DNA from: Lamellibrachia columna
Taxonomy: Eukaryota; Annelida; Polychaeta; Sabellida; Siboglinidae
Direction of reading: 5' to 3'
Assembly (NCBI GenBank): GCA_963662155.1
Contig: OY759261.1
Span: forward strand, 63,429,917 to 63,493,916
Length of the DNA stretch: 64,000 nucleotides
The translations under genes and the position numbers were made by a program. The notes under the pieces are model-generated. The model ran no database searches and had not been told where the DNA came from. It saw only the letters and a program-made list of their open reading frames with translations. Shown here in pieces: positions 24,081 through 35,600 of this stretch (position 1 is its first letter; each line of letters opens with the position of its first letter).

Positions 24081-24659
24081 ATGTTAAAATAATATATCCA
24101 CTGGTAGTTTGCCTCCATTGTCCGATAAGACAAGCCCGGCAGACTGACCCCTGTTCGTACAAATTCCATTCACACTGCTTTTGTCTCCATCTATCAACTC
24201 ACCTTTCGCCAATGTTACTGGTGCAGCGTATCCGGATAATTGTGTGCGACTTCACGTTTCTAAATGAACACATTACATTATTTCTATCTGATCATACGGT
24301 TGGCCTAAGTGGTCAAGTCCAAAGTCCGAACATTATTGGTTGTTTATTGAATCTCGTACTCCCTGTCACACGAGTGTTAGCTCATCTACTTACAGACAAT
24401 GCTCACTGGCGCCACAATACTGTGATTCGTACAATAGTGAACTCAAATTAAAATCCCGTTTAATAAAGCGCGTAGCACCATATCAAATGTCGTCGATGAA
24501 ACTATGAAAGCATAAATTGTTTTAATATCGGCACTAATTGCCGTCTGACTAAGCTGGAACATATATAAAAATACACCACTCGAAAGAAAAAACTAACAAA
24601 ATACGCCCTCTCAAGTCACGGAAGCGTAGAAAGGACATGATGCTAATCGCAAAACATGT
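24081..24659. other. intergenic, nothing recognised
   Basis: No coding signal or repeat recognised. Confidence 0.4.
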
Positions 24660-24955
24660 TTTGTGAGATAACTAGCTTCGTGTTTTAAGCAGAAACTGTC
24701 TCATTATATCAAGAAACTAGTTACCTATCATGTTTTTAACAAGTAACTAGATATAATAAGTCAGGTGACTAGTTTCTTGATATATGACTAGTTGTTTTAT
24801 ATAACACGAGCATTATCTTGTTATATCATAAAACTAGTTACTTACCTTGTCTTAATAAGAAACGTTTTTATATCAAGAAACTAATTACCTAAATTGTTAT
24901 AACAAGAAACAAGATATAAAAGTGACGTGACTGATTTCTTGATACAACAAGAAAC
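24660..24955. repeat. AACTAGTT / TTGTTATA palindromic repeat cluster 1
   Basis: Irregular tandem of AAACTAGTTAC, CTTGTTATATCAAGAAAC and TAACAAG, rich in short palindromes. Confidence 0.8.
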
Positions 24956-25214
24956 TATCACGTGATCCAATTATATTGCGGCAACTTTTTGGTGGGCACA
25001 CACGAAACACTATTGTATTTTTTGTTTGGCCGGTGTCTTTCCGCGACCGCGTGTGGGTGTCGGACGCACTCCTTCGAGCGCCCCCGCGTTTCCACGTCAA
25101 GGGCGGATCTCATTATGTCCATGCTGGGACTGTGGACAACATCTATACTCCTTGCACATTGGCCTATCGACACGTGTATTTGTCAGTTGCTGTGTTAACT
25201 AGCCATAATATAGT
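24956..25214. other. unique GC-richer insert between palindromic clusters
   Basis: About 250 bp of higher GC, open in several frames (up to 119 codons on the plus strand) but with no recognised domain. It may be a unique insert or an unrecognised element. Confidence 0.35.
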
Positions 25215-25508
25215 GGACTCCACATCTACTAGTTTCCTGTTTAATTACTACAAGAAATTTGCTATTACAAGTTATGTAACTAGTTTTTTATGTAACAAGA
25301 TAACTTGTTATAACAAGAACATGATCTTGTTATAACAAGTTATGTAACTAGTTTTTTTATGTAACAAGATAACTTGTTATAACAAGAACATGATCTTGGT
25401 ATATCAATACACTAGTTATAAATCTTGTTGTTACAAGTAAGTAGTCATCTAAAACAGGAAACTAGTTTCGTGATAAAACAAGACACTCTTTTATAACTAG
25501 TAACTAGC
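25215..25508. repeat. AACTAGTT palindromic repeat cluster 2
   Basis: Contains a direct duplication of about 67 bp (25266-25395): AACAAGTTATGTAACTAG, then AACAAGATAACTTGTT, then AACAAGAACATGATCTTG, each rich in dyads. Confidence 0.85.
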
Positions 25509-25510
25509 TC

Positions 25511-25835
25511 GAGGGTCGCGGTGGCGTCGTCGCTAGAACGTTGGGCTCTCAATCGATTGAACCCGGTATAAAATCCTCTTGCTGCGTTTTCGAAGCTTTG
25601 ACAATTTCGTTCATCCCACGGTGCCACACTTCACTCAGCTGTATAAATGAGTTCCTGGCTACAGACAGAGATGAACGAATAGTCTGCGCGCAGTAATGGC
25701 ATCATGGCTGAATGCTTCCCAGAGAAGTCTAGATGGCGTTGGAATGAACAGGTCTGCCCGAGGTGAAGCGTAAAGTACTTTGAGCAGTCCCAAGGACTGG
25801 ATACCGCGCTATATAAGAACATACCTTTACCTTTA
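25511..25835 (+). mobile_element. tRNA-derived SINE, copy 1
   Basis: Matches the copy at 43304-43635 along its whole length. The tRNA-like head has diverged (TCTCAATCGATTGAACCC). The body contains TTCACTCAGCTGTATAAATG and GGAATGAACAGGTCTGCC. The tail is ATACCGCGCTATATAAGAAC followed by CCTTTACCTTTA. It is inserted into palindromic repeat DNA. Confidence 0.85.
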
Positions 25836-25874
25836 TTGTCTTCTTTTTATTACAATATGTATGCAACTTGTTTA

Positions 25875-25982
25875 TTTATATAAAAAGAACGTTTCTTGTG
25901 ATAACAAGATAACGTTCTATTTATATCATGAAACTAGTTACCTACCTTGTTATTACAAGATAATAGTTATCTCATAAGTTAC
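25875..25982. repeat. AACTAGTT palindromic repeat cluster 3
   Basis: Same motif family as clusters 1 and 2, separated from cluster 2 by the SINE insertion. Confidence 0.75.
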
Positions 25983-25989
25983 CCACCAT

Positions 25990-26137
25990 AAATGTTCGAT
26001 TGTCCCTCGTTCTGATACTGACTTTTGCGCGTCCTTGTTTACGATTACGCTTAATGATTCTGTTTTGTTGCGCCTCTGAGCTCAGGTTCCTGAGGATATA
26101 GGCGCCATAGAAGTCAATTATTATTATTATTATTATA
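25990..26137. other. possible SINE tail with (ATT)n
   Basis: GGATATAGGCGCCATAG followed by (ATT) units resembles the 3' end of invertebrate SINEs with ATT tails. Too little is preserved to be sure. Confidence 0.3.
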
Positions 26138-26275
26138 AAATATGTTTTACGATTTGCATCATGTTTGAACGTGTGAGACGGTGTGCTTTCATCATAAAGC
26201 CGTGTTGTGTAATATAGTATATTAATATTTTAGCAACATTTGTTGATTCCACATATATGTTAATATTAATAATAT

Positions 26276-26281
<6 letters not shown>

Positions 26282-26362
<81 letters not shown>
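26282..26362. repeat. (AT)n microsatellite
   Basis: About 40 AT units. Confidence 0.95.
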
Positions 26363-26365
<3 letters not shown>

Positions 26366-26439
26366 AATAGCTAAATATGCATTGTTCGACCTGAATATTC
26401 TATATCCGGTCGACAAACTATGGACGACTAAAAAGCGTA

Positions 26440-26653
26440 ATGTTTACGCCATGAAATACTTTATTGTAGTGTTTACGTAATGAAACGCTTCATTGTAGTG
26501 TTTACGTAATGTAGCACTTTAATGTAGTGTTTACGTAATGAAACGCTTCATTGTAGTGTTTACGTAATGTAGCACTTTAATCTAGTGTTTACGTAATGAA
26601 ACGCTTCATTGTAGTGTTTACGTAATGTAGCACTTTAATGTAGGGTTTACGTA
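26440..26653. repeat. 29-bp minisatellite with 58-bp dimer structure
   Basis: Two alternating monomers: GTGTTTACGTAATGAAACGC and GTGTTTACGTAATGTAGCAC, each followed by TTYATTGTA-type sequence. About 7.4 monomers. Each holds TTTACGTAA, a near-palindrome. Confidence 0.9.
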
Positions 26654-27130
26654 TCTAATTTTAGATCTTGCAAATATTTTCGAAATATGTCTGCCCGAGA
26701 TACGTTACATCGGTTGTTTAATCATTTGATTATCACGTGAAAGATTTGTCTATATGGGAATCGGGTGGCAGTGTGTTCAGGAAACGTGTTGTTTATCAGA
26801 AGTCTCATATAGATTTGTCTGTATTCCCATTCTGCTGCAATTATGCAATGTATTCCACGATTTCTCACGTATGTTTTGTCCATATATATTTGCGGGTACA
26901 TTCTTATAAAAAAAACAGACACCTTGGCTATTCAGTCGTTAGTATTGTATGATGTTGAACCATATTGGAAGATATTAATGTGTTTCCGTTCAGTTTTCTA
27001 GTTGCACAGAGCAGACGTTCTACGAGTGAATGAAGATTGACACACATAGCAACAAACACCAGTTCGCATGCTGTTGGTTTGCAGAGAGTACAGAAATACT
27101 TCGTCTTTGTATAGCCAGATTGTTGTCATT
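26654..27130. other. intergenic, nothing recognised
   Basis: No conserved ORF or repeat seen. Confidence 0.4.
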
Positions 27131-27265
27131 TTAAAAACATATTCATACTACTAGCATTACAATAAGTAGCTAATTTGTTCCTATTCCTTTCTGGTATCCA
27201 ATCTACTGTTGTGTTTTACTAATACTTAGCCTAGTGTTTTTACTTTCCTTAAGATGAAATACAGT
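27131..27265 (-). pseudogene. decayed CR1-like LINE 3' fragment
   Basis: The reverse complement matches about 62540-62670 of the long LINE: AAACATATTCATACTACTAG, CATTACAATAAG, TTGTTCC, then GTATCCAATCTAC, with an internal deletion. Confidence 0.6.
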
Positions 27266-28070
<805 letters not shown>

Positions 28071-28194
28071 ATATAATTCTGCAACGAATCAAACGTATGA
28101 AAATCACCCATACACAATATTTACTGGAATACATGTTGCACTAATTTATCATGAAATGGCGCTATATACTTGGATCACGTGACAGTATATTGAT

Positions 28195-28575
28195 CTGAAA
28201 GGAGCTTATACCGTGTTTGCTTCCTATTATATCAAGAAAGTAGTTATTTATTTTGTTATATCAAGAAAATAGTTACGTAACATTTGATTTCTAGTTTCCT
28301 GTTATAACAAGGTAGGTAACTAGTTATGGAAATAAGAAGATACATTTTTATAATACTTATTTGTCATAACAAGACGTATAACTAGTTTCTTCATATAACA
28401 AGATACTCTCCTTGCTAAAATTATATCAAGAGGCTAGTTGCCTAATATGTTATATCACGTGTCTAGTTATTACACGACTGGTAACTAGTTTCGTGATATA
28501 ACAAGAACGTAATAACACGAATCTATTTTATAACTAGTTTGTTCTTTTCATAATAAGATATGCAACTAGTTTATT
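28195..28575. repeat. AACTAGTT palindromic repeat cluster 4
   Basis: Same motif family as 24660-25982: TAACTAGTTTCTTCATATAA, CTAGTTTCGTGATATAACAAG and so on. Located 2.2 kb beyond cluster 3. Confidence 0.8.
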
Positions 28576-28679
28576 ACAAGCGTCAGCTACGTTTTCACCA
28601 GCCTGTTGGCCATTTCACCGCTCAAGCAAGGTGACGTGTCAGTGTGACGCGTCACTGCTTGTGTTCGTACAGACTAGGG

Positions 28680-28800
28680 CGATCCCCCAATGTGAGTCAA
28701 GGGTCGTTTTAAAGGCAAATACACTGGATGCCTCCGTCGCATGAGTAGGCTGTGCATTCCAGGCAGTGCATCGGCGGAACATAAGATGAGAACAGATACA
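28680..28800 (-). pseudogene. possible LINE C-terminal fragment, other family
   Basis: The minus-strand frame contains CTAWNAQP followed by SSVFAFKTTLDSHW. This resembles the WNSLP and FK-L-HW end of many non-LTR reverse transcriptases. Confidence 0.4.
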
Positions 28801-28819
28801 GCGGCGGCTGAAAATGGTG

Positions 28820-28878
28820 TGATCCAACTGTGATCCAACTGTGATCCAACTGTGATCCAACTGTGATCCAACTGTGAT
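28820..28878. repeat. 11-bp tandem repeat, 5 copies
   Basis: GTGATCCAACT repeated five times; the last copy has one variant base. Confidence 0.95.
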
Positions 28879-29941
28879 CGAAGGCAGAGAGGAGACGCGA
28901 CAACAGCTTCTCATTTCAAGACACGTAATGGCGACAGTGAGCACCTCGTTCGAGTGCATTCGGCTGTTAATTTGGCTTTCGTTTGATTTATTTAGTGATC
29001 AGTATGTTACAATGCAAAGTTCAATTCGTTCGTTGTACATACAACACTCACACTCAGAATATCAATAAACACACAATCGCTGTCAAGGTCTATGTAAATA
29101 AACTGTCACACGCATAAGAAGACGCCTTCACGTGTGTTGTCATGCATCTTTAAGCCAAAGTGAGCGTGAAAATGTTCATCAAGTTGGTAGATATGTATGA
29201 GTAACTTAATCAGTAATTATGGGACGACTAGTTCTTCTTCTGCTCACCAGGTGTCTTGGTAAGCAGACTGTCTCATACGTGGGTAAGTCGGTAGTACCCC
29301 TCGTCTCGATTCATGATTAGAGTCGTCTTTCTGATCCACATAGCATCTTTAATTCATCTAACGTTTATGTTGCTCTCTGTGTCTATCACCTTTTCTCTCA
29401 GTCATCGAGTAACTAGAAAGATGTGGGTAAACAAGTTGAACCATAAAGAAAGTGAAAACACAGCAAGGAAATACCATGGAAAGAAAGGATAAGAATGCAA
29501 AGAAATCCAAAGGTATTGTCACTCTCTTGTACGTCAAAGGAGTAACATAACCTATACAGCGAAATACAGGTTATGCTTCATAATTTATATAGCGCCGATA
29601 CAATTTTGCGAAAATATGATCATTGATGAGGTTAGAGTCGTCGATATTGTTAATAACGTTGCCGTATCTCGGAGGTCTATAGCGGGTCAACATCATAATT
29701 ACACTCAAAACATTATGCAGCCATGTTACAACCACTCAACCCTAGAAAGATCTCTAACCGCTTATTTCCTCCTATGTGACGGATCATGTCTTCAATTTGT
29801 CAATTGATGCCCTGCCTCTTAATAGCATCGAACCTGTGACTCACTCTACAATAGACAGCTCAAGCGGACCAAGACCAAGACTGACTCGGCCAGACAGAGC
29901 GATACGTACCATGGAGAGGCCTTTCTTCTACAGCGATATAT
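28879..29941. other. intergenic, nothing recognised
   Basis: No coding or repeat signal recognised up to the transposon target duplication. Confidence 0.4.
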
Positions 29942-29950
29942 AATTTTTGT
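29942..29950. repeat. MULE target-site duplication, left
   Basis: AATTTTTGT, exactly repeated at 32399-32407. Nine bases is the usual duplication size for Mutator-like elements. Confidence 0.9.
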
Positions 29951-30090
29951 GGTATCCGGACATTTAGCCAATGGACATTTAGCCAACAGACACTTAGCCA
30001 ATGGACATTTCGCCAATGGACACTTAGCCAACGGCCATTTAGCCATCATTTGCAGGGGGGGACATTTCGCCAACATTCAAAAAATTATAT
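29951..30090 (+). repeat. MULE left terminal inverted repeat
   Basis: Starts GGTATCCGGACATTTAGCC. Its outer 100 bp is built of about seven copies of a 15-bp motif, TTTAGCCAATGGACA with variants. It ends near CATTCAAAAAATTATAT. Confidence 0.93.
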
Positions 30091-30548
30091 CTTACATTTT
30101 GGATATCTTTATTGTTTTTGATAATGTCCATGATAAGCAAATCTTGATGAATGATTAAACTTGCATTTTCACTCACCTTTTTATTCATTATTTTCCCAAA
30201 AGAAAAAAAGTTTATTTGGTAAATCACATGATGGAAAATATGAAGTTTAAGATTGATATATTTTAATTATTTATAAAGTGTTATATTTTCCTTTGAAAAT
30301 GACCTTTCAATAATTACCATCATGATTTAATGCCGAGACCAACTGCTATGCATTATTTCCCCACCCTTTGGCTTAATTGGAGACAATCCCAGATATATGT
30401 GGCTTCATGTCAAGCTAGAATGAGCTCTTTGTAAGTGATCAGCTTATCCATCTGGGCTTCAATCTTGATTAGAATAGGCGATCCTCCATCACAATTGGCC
30501 CAATTTAATTTCATTCACCTGGAACACATGGCTTCCATGGGCTAATGG

Positions 30549-30557
30549 GATAAAAGG
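30549..30557 (+). promoter_or_regulatory. TATA-like box of transposase gene
   Basis: GATAAAAGG about 42 bp before the ATG at 30599. The spacing would give a very short leader. Suggestive only. Confidence 0.3.
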
Positions 30558-30598
30558 ACTACCCAATATCAGAAAGTAAATCTTACACAAGTTCAACC

Positions 30599-32083
30599 AT
30601 GGAGATTATAACTACTAGCCGAGGGAAGCAGAAAGTTTGTCTGGAAGGTTTTATGTATACCAAGCAGATAACTTCCAAAAACCAGATTAGATGGCAGTGT
30701 GTTAAACGCAACAACCACTGCAAGGGTGTCATATCTACAACTCTTGACCTTAGTCAGGTACTCAATACCAAACCTCACAACCATGATGCAAATCCAATGG
30801 AAGTTGCAGTTGCCAAGACCAAAGTCGATATGAAACATTTAGCAGCCAACACCAGAGAACGACCAGCAACAATAGTGTCTGCCAAACTTGCTGAACTTCC
30901 TGCTGCTGCCAGGCAGTTAGCTAGTGAGGAAGATGCCATGAAGAAGATGATACGACGCGTACGAAAAGGCCAAGCCCCTCCAGTTCCAGCTTCACTCAGT
31001 GAACTTACCATTGAAGGCGAATGGACCCAAACATCAGGCCCTACACCAGAACCATTCCTGATCTACGACAACGGCCAACACTCAGATTCCAGGATAGTTG
31101 ATTTTGCATCCCCACCTGCCCTGCGTACGCTCTCTACAGCTGACACATGGTTCATGGATGGCAACCTCGCTATGGCACCACCTGGATTCCTTCAACTATA
31201 TGTTATCCGGGTCCCCCTTGGATCCACGACTGTTGGTATAGCATATGCCCTGCTACAACGCAAGACCCAGGACACATATGAGGAACTCCTCCGTGCCTTG
31301 TTGGATAAGTGCAGCTCTATGGAACTGTATCCGGATCCCAGAACCATTATGGTTGATTTTGAGCAGGCTGTTTTCAGTGCCATTGGAGCAACCCTGGACA
31401 ATGATGTCCAAGTCAGGGGCTGCTTCTACCATCTGACCCAGGCAACCTGGCGAAAGATACAAGAGCTGGGTCTAGTGCCTCAATACAGGGATGACGAGGA
31501 CTTCAAGTTGTTCTGCGGACAATTAGATGCCCTAGCCTTCCTGCCCACCGAAGATATCCCTGAGGGAATCATGTACCTCCGTGGTAATACCCCTCCTGAT
31601 GCAGAACCTCTGGTGGATTACTTCGACCAGACTTACGTCACTGGCACTTACCGTCGTGCTGGAGTTCCACGAGATGGTCCATATGGAGCAGCCATTGTTC
31701 GTATGAGGAGAGTTCCTCCTCGGTACCCACCTGCCTTGTGGAATGTTCACCAGGCCACTCTGGATGATGAACCAAGAACTAACAACCAGTGTGAAGGCTG
31801 GAACAATCGCTTCACTCATTTGGTTGGCTACCAGCATCCCTCCGTGTGGACCATGATAGATGCCTTGAAGAAAAAAGATGCAGTGGCTTGCACTCACATC
31901 GCCAAAGATCTAAACGGTCAACCTCCCAAGAAGAGGGTTAGGTGTGAATACAAGGACATGCAGATCCGTCTGCGTACACTGTGTGAAGATCGTGCAGCAG
32001 GCAGGAAGACCATCCCTGAACTACTACGTGGAGTGGGTCATAACATACGCTGGAAGCCTGTCAACCGTGAGAATGAAGATTGA
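30599..32083 (+). CDS. MULE transposase with FLYWCH zinc finger, 494 aa
   Basis: DNA-cutting enzyme of the surrounding transposon, expected to act in the nucleus on the inverted repeats. Residues 9-63 form a FLYWCH zinc finger (F18, Y20, W32, C34, C41, H60, H62), probably the DNA-binding part. A basic, Ala-rich linker follows. The MULE-type DDE catalytic core runs from about 180 to 425: D187 in WFMDGN, D253 in IMVDFEQA, E399 in NNQCEGWNNRF, with the conserved CFYHLTQATWR at 275-285. The ATG at 30599 has a favourable context (AACCATGG). No frameshift or stop occurs, and length is normal for animal MULE transposases. Two AATAAA signals follow the stop. All visible catalytic residues are present, so it could be active. 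Confidence 0.93.
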   Translation: MEIITTSRGKQKVCLEGFMYTKQITSKNQIRWQCVKRNNHCKGVISTTLDLSQVLNTKPHNHDANPMEVAVAKTKVDMKHLAANTRERPATIVSAKLAELPAAARQLASEEDAMKKMIRRVRKGQAPPVPASLSELTIEGEWTQTSGPTPEPFLIYDNGQHSDSRIVDFASPPALRTLSTADTWFMDGNLAMAPPGFLQLYVIRVPLGSTTVGIAYALLQRKTQDTYEELLRALLDKCSSMELYPDPRTIMVDFEQAVFSAIGATLDNDVQVRGCFYHLTQATWRKIQELGLVPQYRDDEDFKLFCGQLDALAFLPTEDIPEGIMYLRGNTPPDAEPLVDYFDQTYVTGTYRRAGVPRDGPYGAAIVRMRRVPPRYPPALWNVHQATLDDEPRTNNQCEGWNNRFTHLVGYQHPSVWTMIDALKKKDAVACTHIAKDLNGQPPKKRVRCEYKDMQIRLRTLCEDRAAGRKTIPELLRGVGHNIRWKPVNRENED

Positions 32084-32177
32084 TTATAAACAGCTGTGGA
32101 CTCAATATATGCAATGTTCGTGTTTGCAAGTTTTAGAATATGAGACATTACTTTGTGATCGTTACATTCGTACAATG

Positions 32178-32188
32178 AATAAAATAAA
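32178..32188 (+). terminator. polyadenylation signals of transposase gene
   Basis: Two overlapping AATAAA hexamers about 95-105 bp after the stop codon and inside the transposon. Confidence 0.6.
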
Positions 32189-32260
32189 ATACAATTACTT
32201 ACACTTGTATTGCATTTATTGAAACAACTATATTTATGGTGAAAGCACACAGAAACATAA

Positions 32261-32398
32261 TATAATTTTTTGAATGTTGGCGAAATGTCCCCCCTGCAAA
32301 TGATGGCTAAATGGCCGTTGGCTAAGTGTCCATTGGTGAAATGTCCATTGGCTAAGTGTCTGTTGGCTAAATGTCTGTTGGCTAAATGTCCCGGATTC
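32261..32398 (-). repeat. MULE right terminal inverted repeat
   Basis: The reverse complement starts GAATCCGGGACATTTAGCC and follows the left repeat over about 138 bp with few differences, including the 15-bp internal motif copies. Confidence 0.93.
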
Positions 32399-32407
32399 AA
32401 TTTTTGT
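32399..32407. repeat. MULE target-site duplication, right
   Basis: AATTTTTGT, identical to 29942-29950. Confidence 0.9.
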
Positions 32408-32431
32408 ATACCTGTATACCTGATTGAACCT

Positions 32432-32590
32432 CACGAGCTATAGCCAGGTACTCAGTTGTACAGCCGAGTGAACTGTGCCAACGTCTGGTGAAAGAAATTT
32501 TGAAAGCTTTAAAACGAGAGCAGGAGGATTCGAGACATAATTATTTCCGTTGATAATCCTATGTTCTCACCACTACGCCACTCAGCCATA
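32432..32590 (-). mobile_element. tRNA-derived SINE, copy 3 (5' part, reversed)
   Basis: The reverse complement matches the first half of the SINE at 43304: a tRNA-like head with TGGCGTAGTGGTGAGAAC and TCGAATCCTCC (B box), then the GTTCACTCAGC-type body up to GAGTACCTGGC. The 3' half is absent. Confidence 0.65.
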
Positions 32591-33627
32591 CAACGTGAAT
32601 GAACATTTGCAACTACAATATGGAATATAATTATTTACTAAGCAGTTGTCACCTGTGTGTCCGATCAATAAGTGCTTCTAAAAAGACCACTTTGTGTTGA
32701 AGATTCTGTAAGCAATACAGTTTCGCGATCGCCGCGTGTAGTAAGCCTGCTGTTGTCGAACAATTAGAAACAGTCTCTAAATATAAACTGTACATGAACA
32801 AAGACGTGTTTGTATAGAACAGCGAGGTGAGCAATTTATCTTTGATGTTCTATGTCTACAAGTTGGCCCGAAAATATCAAGTTCATTCTTTTTCGGAAAA
32901 CGGTCACGTTCTGCGAATGTAAACTGACGCGAAATGCAACTGATTTCATGCACACCATGCACCTAGGCACGCAAGCATACAAACGACTTACACACAATAT
33001 TTATTTAACGACAATCATAATGTTGCATCTACGCATGCTATTCACATTTACACCGAGTGGCAAGCCTGCTACGTTTGAACATCCGGTGTGTCCCCATTAG
33101 GCCCCAGGATTTTATTAAAACATGCCACCAAGTTCCCAGGATTTCTGGGAAATTTCGAGCGATTTTACCTCCTTGTGTTAACATTTTTTTTTTTAACTTT
33201 GAAAGTTGCGACTGACATTTGACAATGATCCCATGCTATAACCCTATGCAACTCACCGACGAAAATATGTGTTAGCTTTGCACCACTGAAAACTTTATAA
33301 AATTCTGACTGTTATTTTTCAGGTTACACCATATTTTATGATGACAAATATAGAAATAAAAATTGTCGAGATAGCGTGAACAAAACGGATGAAAATCATG
33401 ATTTCCGAAAGGGCAACACATGCACGTAACGAGCTGTTGTTGTTGCAAAATGTATCCGCTAGGGTGTGGCAATTTTTTTTAGCGTTTAGTTCAGTAGTTA
33501 TTCGCCAGGATTTTTTTAATAGAGGGTCCTGTATGCGGCCGGCGGCGGCCGTTGTGGGGTCTACTGAAGTGTTGTCCTACTATATTGCTAATATTTCCCT
33601 ATCAGTAATTGAACCTTCGAATGATAT
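32591..33627. other. intergenic, nothing recognised
   Basis: No gene or repeat recognised. A short GC-rich patch occurs near 33536-33552. Confidence 0.4.
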
Positions 33628-33772
<145 letters not shown>

Positions 33773-33975
33773 AGTTCGTCAATAGCGAATATATATATAT
33801 ATTAACCAACTTAATTAATTGAACATAATATTGACAACATATCATTATAACTAAACGAACAGTGAAACCAATAATAATCGTAATTTGTGTCAATGTAACT
33901 ACATGGTTTTCCCTCACTAACGAGCTGTTGGCGCCCGTCCATATTTGTATCATGGCAATATCTACCGCAATATCA

Positions 33976-34320
33976 TTATCGGCTGAACAACGCTCTTAGT
34001 CCCTTCTTGGAGGCTTCGTACTTGGCAATGTAAATGGATGGATTGATGCAACAGTTAGCGAACAGGAGAATGTAGGTAAAACGGAAGATGTCGCCGAAGT
34101 CGGTCGTGACGCCTACAACGTAATAGACGTGTATTTTGTTCGGATGACAACATATGAAGTAGCATGCAGTGAAAATAGACAACGTTTTGATGACGTTCTT
34201 CTCCGCGTTCTTGGTTTTCTTACGCCTCGCATTTTGTTGGTTGTCGGGATATTGTGAAGTACTCGCTATTGACGAACTTGATGTCGCGTCTGAAATTCCC
34301 ACTGAACCGGAAATTGACTG
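33976..34320 (-). CDS. rhodopsin-family GPCR, 3' exon (TM6-TM7), partial
   Basis: The minus-strand frame encodes a Ser-rich, then basic, third intracellular loop (NARRKKTKNAEKN), TM6 (about VIKTLSIFTACYFICC, then HPNKIHVYYVVG), TM7 (FRFTYILLFANCC, then NPSIYIAKY) and a short helix-8 tail ending KKGLRALFSR and TAA. The NPxxY motif is intact. In TM6 the usual CWxP reads CCHP, so the toggle Trp is Cys. It is a plasma-membrane receptor of unknown ligand. Several acceptors are possible upstream (TTGCAG, ATTTCAG, and a long CT-tract ending CCCGAG near 34349), so the exon start is uncertain. No TM1-TM5 exon was found on this strand within the window. It may be the last exon of a gene with distant exons, or a stranded fragment. 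Confidence 0.75.
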   Translation of the reverse strand, partial: QSISGSVGISDATSSSSIASTSQYPDNQQNARRKKTKNAEKNVIKTLSIFTACYFICCHPNKIHVYYVVGVTTDFGDIFRFTYILLFANCCINPSIYIAKYEASKKGLRALFSR

Positions 34321-35264
34321 CAAGGTTTCGCCATACGCATGCTCTCGTCTCGGGAGGGAGGGACAGAGGGAGTTTTGAAAGGGTGGCTGATTTGAGGGTT
34401 TCTACTATAAATAGATGATCAGTATATATCACATGTTATATGGATACATTTTTGTTTACTTCTAGTGCATCAACATGTTGAAATGCGCTGACGTGGCCTG
34501 GTCATCTCTAAGACAAGGATAACGTTCAGGTGTGCACATCTGTGGATTAAAATTCATATCAAAGTCGATGCTTTACGTTTAAAATTGTAAACCTGGTGTC
34601 GACATGTTTATAACGTTATTACTACATCATCTGATGGTATCACCGAGTGTTAATTTAATTTTGTAGCATTATAGTAAAACCTTTACATTAAATTAGCTGA
34701 GATTAGTGATCTGATTAAAGGGGTGGCCTGACTTCAGAGAGTGGTCAATTACAGAGATGTGCATATCTGGCCAAAAAAAACAGGTTGCGATGGTGTGGCC
34801 GTATTAAAGGGGTAGACGTTTCCGAGGGTTCGGGGTCCAACTGTGCGTAACATTGAATTTTAACCTTGCCTTAGTGTTCAAGGAAACACCTTACTTGGAC
34901 AAGTACCTTAGACAATTGCAGACTGATTATTCTTAAGCGTAACAAGTTACATTTGCTGTTGCGTATTACGATTGAGAATGATGATGGCGATAAAATGAAA
35001 TGTACCGGGGTTTCGGGATGTCAGTTTTTATTTTTAATTGTACTTAGTTTCCGGTTCCATTAATTGACTAGTCTGCACAATATGTGTTTTGTTTACCAGA
35101 CTCCGGTGGTTTATGGAAGCTTCTTTCAACGAGTCAGCCTTCTATGGTCGTTAGATTTAACAAGATTGCCATCCAAAGCAAATACCCAGATGGCAAGTGG
35201 ACAAGTAAGCCATTGGCTTATCGAGAGTCCAACATTGTTTCATTTATGTGTAACCCGCCCTCCT
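34321..35264. other. intergenic or intron, nothing recognised
   Basis: Possible GPCR intron. Short repeats of ATTAAAGGGGT occur near 34716 and 34804. No coding exon seen. Confidence 0.35.
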
Positions 35265-35460
35265 GAGATATGTGTCAACCTTATTTTTAAACATATTCAC
35301 TCTGCTAGCAGTTAAACAGTCTGTAGATAATGTGTTCCATTCATTTGTTCTCCTCTTTGAGAAAGAGTACTTTCTAATATCCAATCTACACTGATCCTTT
35401 AGTAATGCTAACTCATGTCATCTAGTTTTACTCTCTTTCTTGAGTGAGGAAAAATATTTA
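35265..35460 (-). pseudogene. CR1-like LINE 3' fragment, reversed
   Basis: The reverse complement matches about 62500-62680 of the long LINE: TTTTTAAACATATTCAC, GTTCCATTCATTTG, GAGAAAGAGTACTTTCT, ATCCAATCTACACTG. Confidence 0.85.
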
Positions 35461-35600
35461 ACTTTTTTTACTTTTCAATCGGACAGTTGTGTCAATATAA
35501 TAAACGTTTAAAGTTAATTTGAATTGCATCGTATAAATTGATAAAAGTTAACTCTTAGTTTATGAATTAGTCAAATGTCCGGATGACATCGTAATATGCT

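Larger units (their letters stand above)
29951..32398 (+). mobile_element. complete MULE (Mutator-like) DNA transposon, 2448 bp
   Basis: Long terminal inverted repeats (29951-30090 and 32261-32398) are nearly identical and are flanked by an exact 9-bp duplication. The element encodes one intact FLYWCH/MULE transposase (30599-32083) and carries AATAAA signals at 32178-32188. An uninterrupted ORF, matching ends and a perfect duplication all point to recent insertion. Right next to its right end lies an old SINE fragment in reverse orientation. Confidence 0.93.

Noticed and set aside
24976..25335. 119-codon plus-strand frame in the GC-rich insert
   Set aside because: Overlapping frames are open on both strands and no domain is recognised.
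28639..28959. 106-codon minus-strand frame as a gene
   Set aside because: Spans an 11-bp tandem repeat; only its C-terminal half resembles a LINE remnant.
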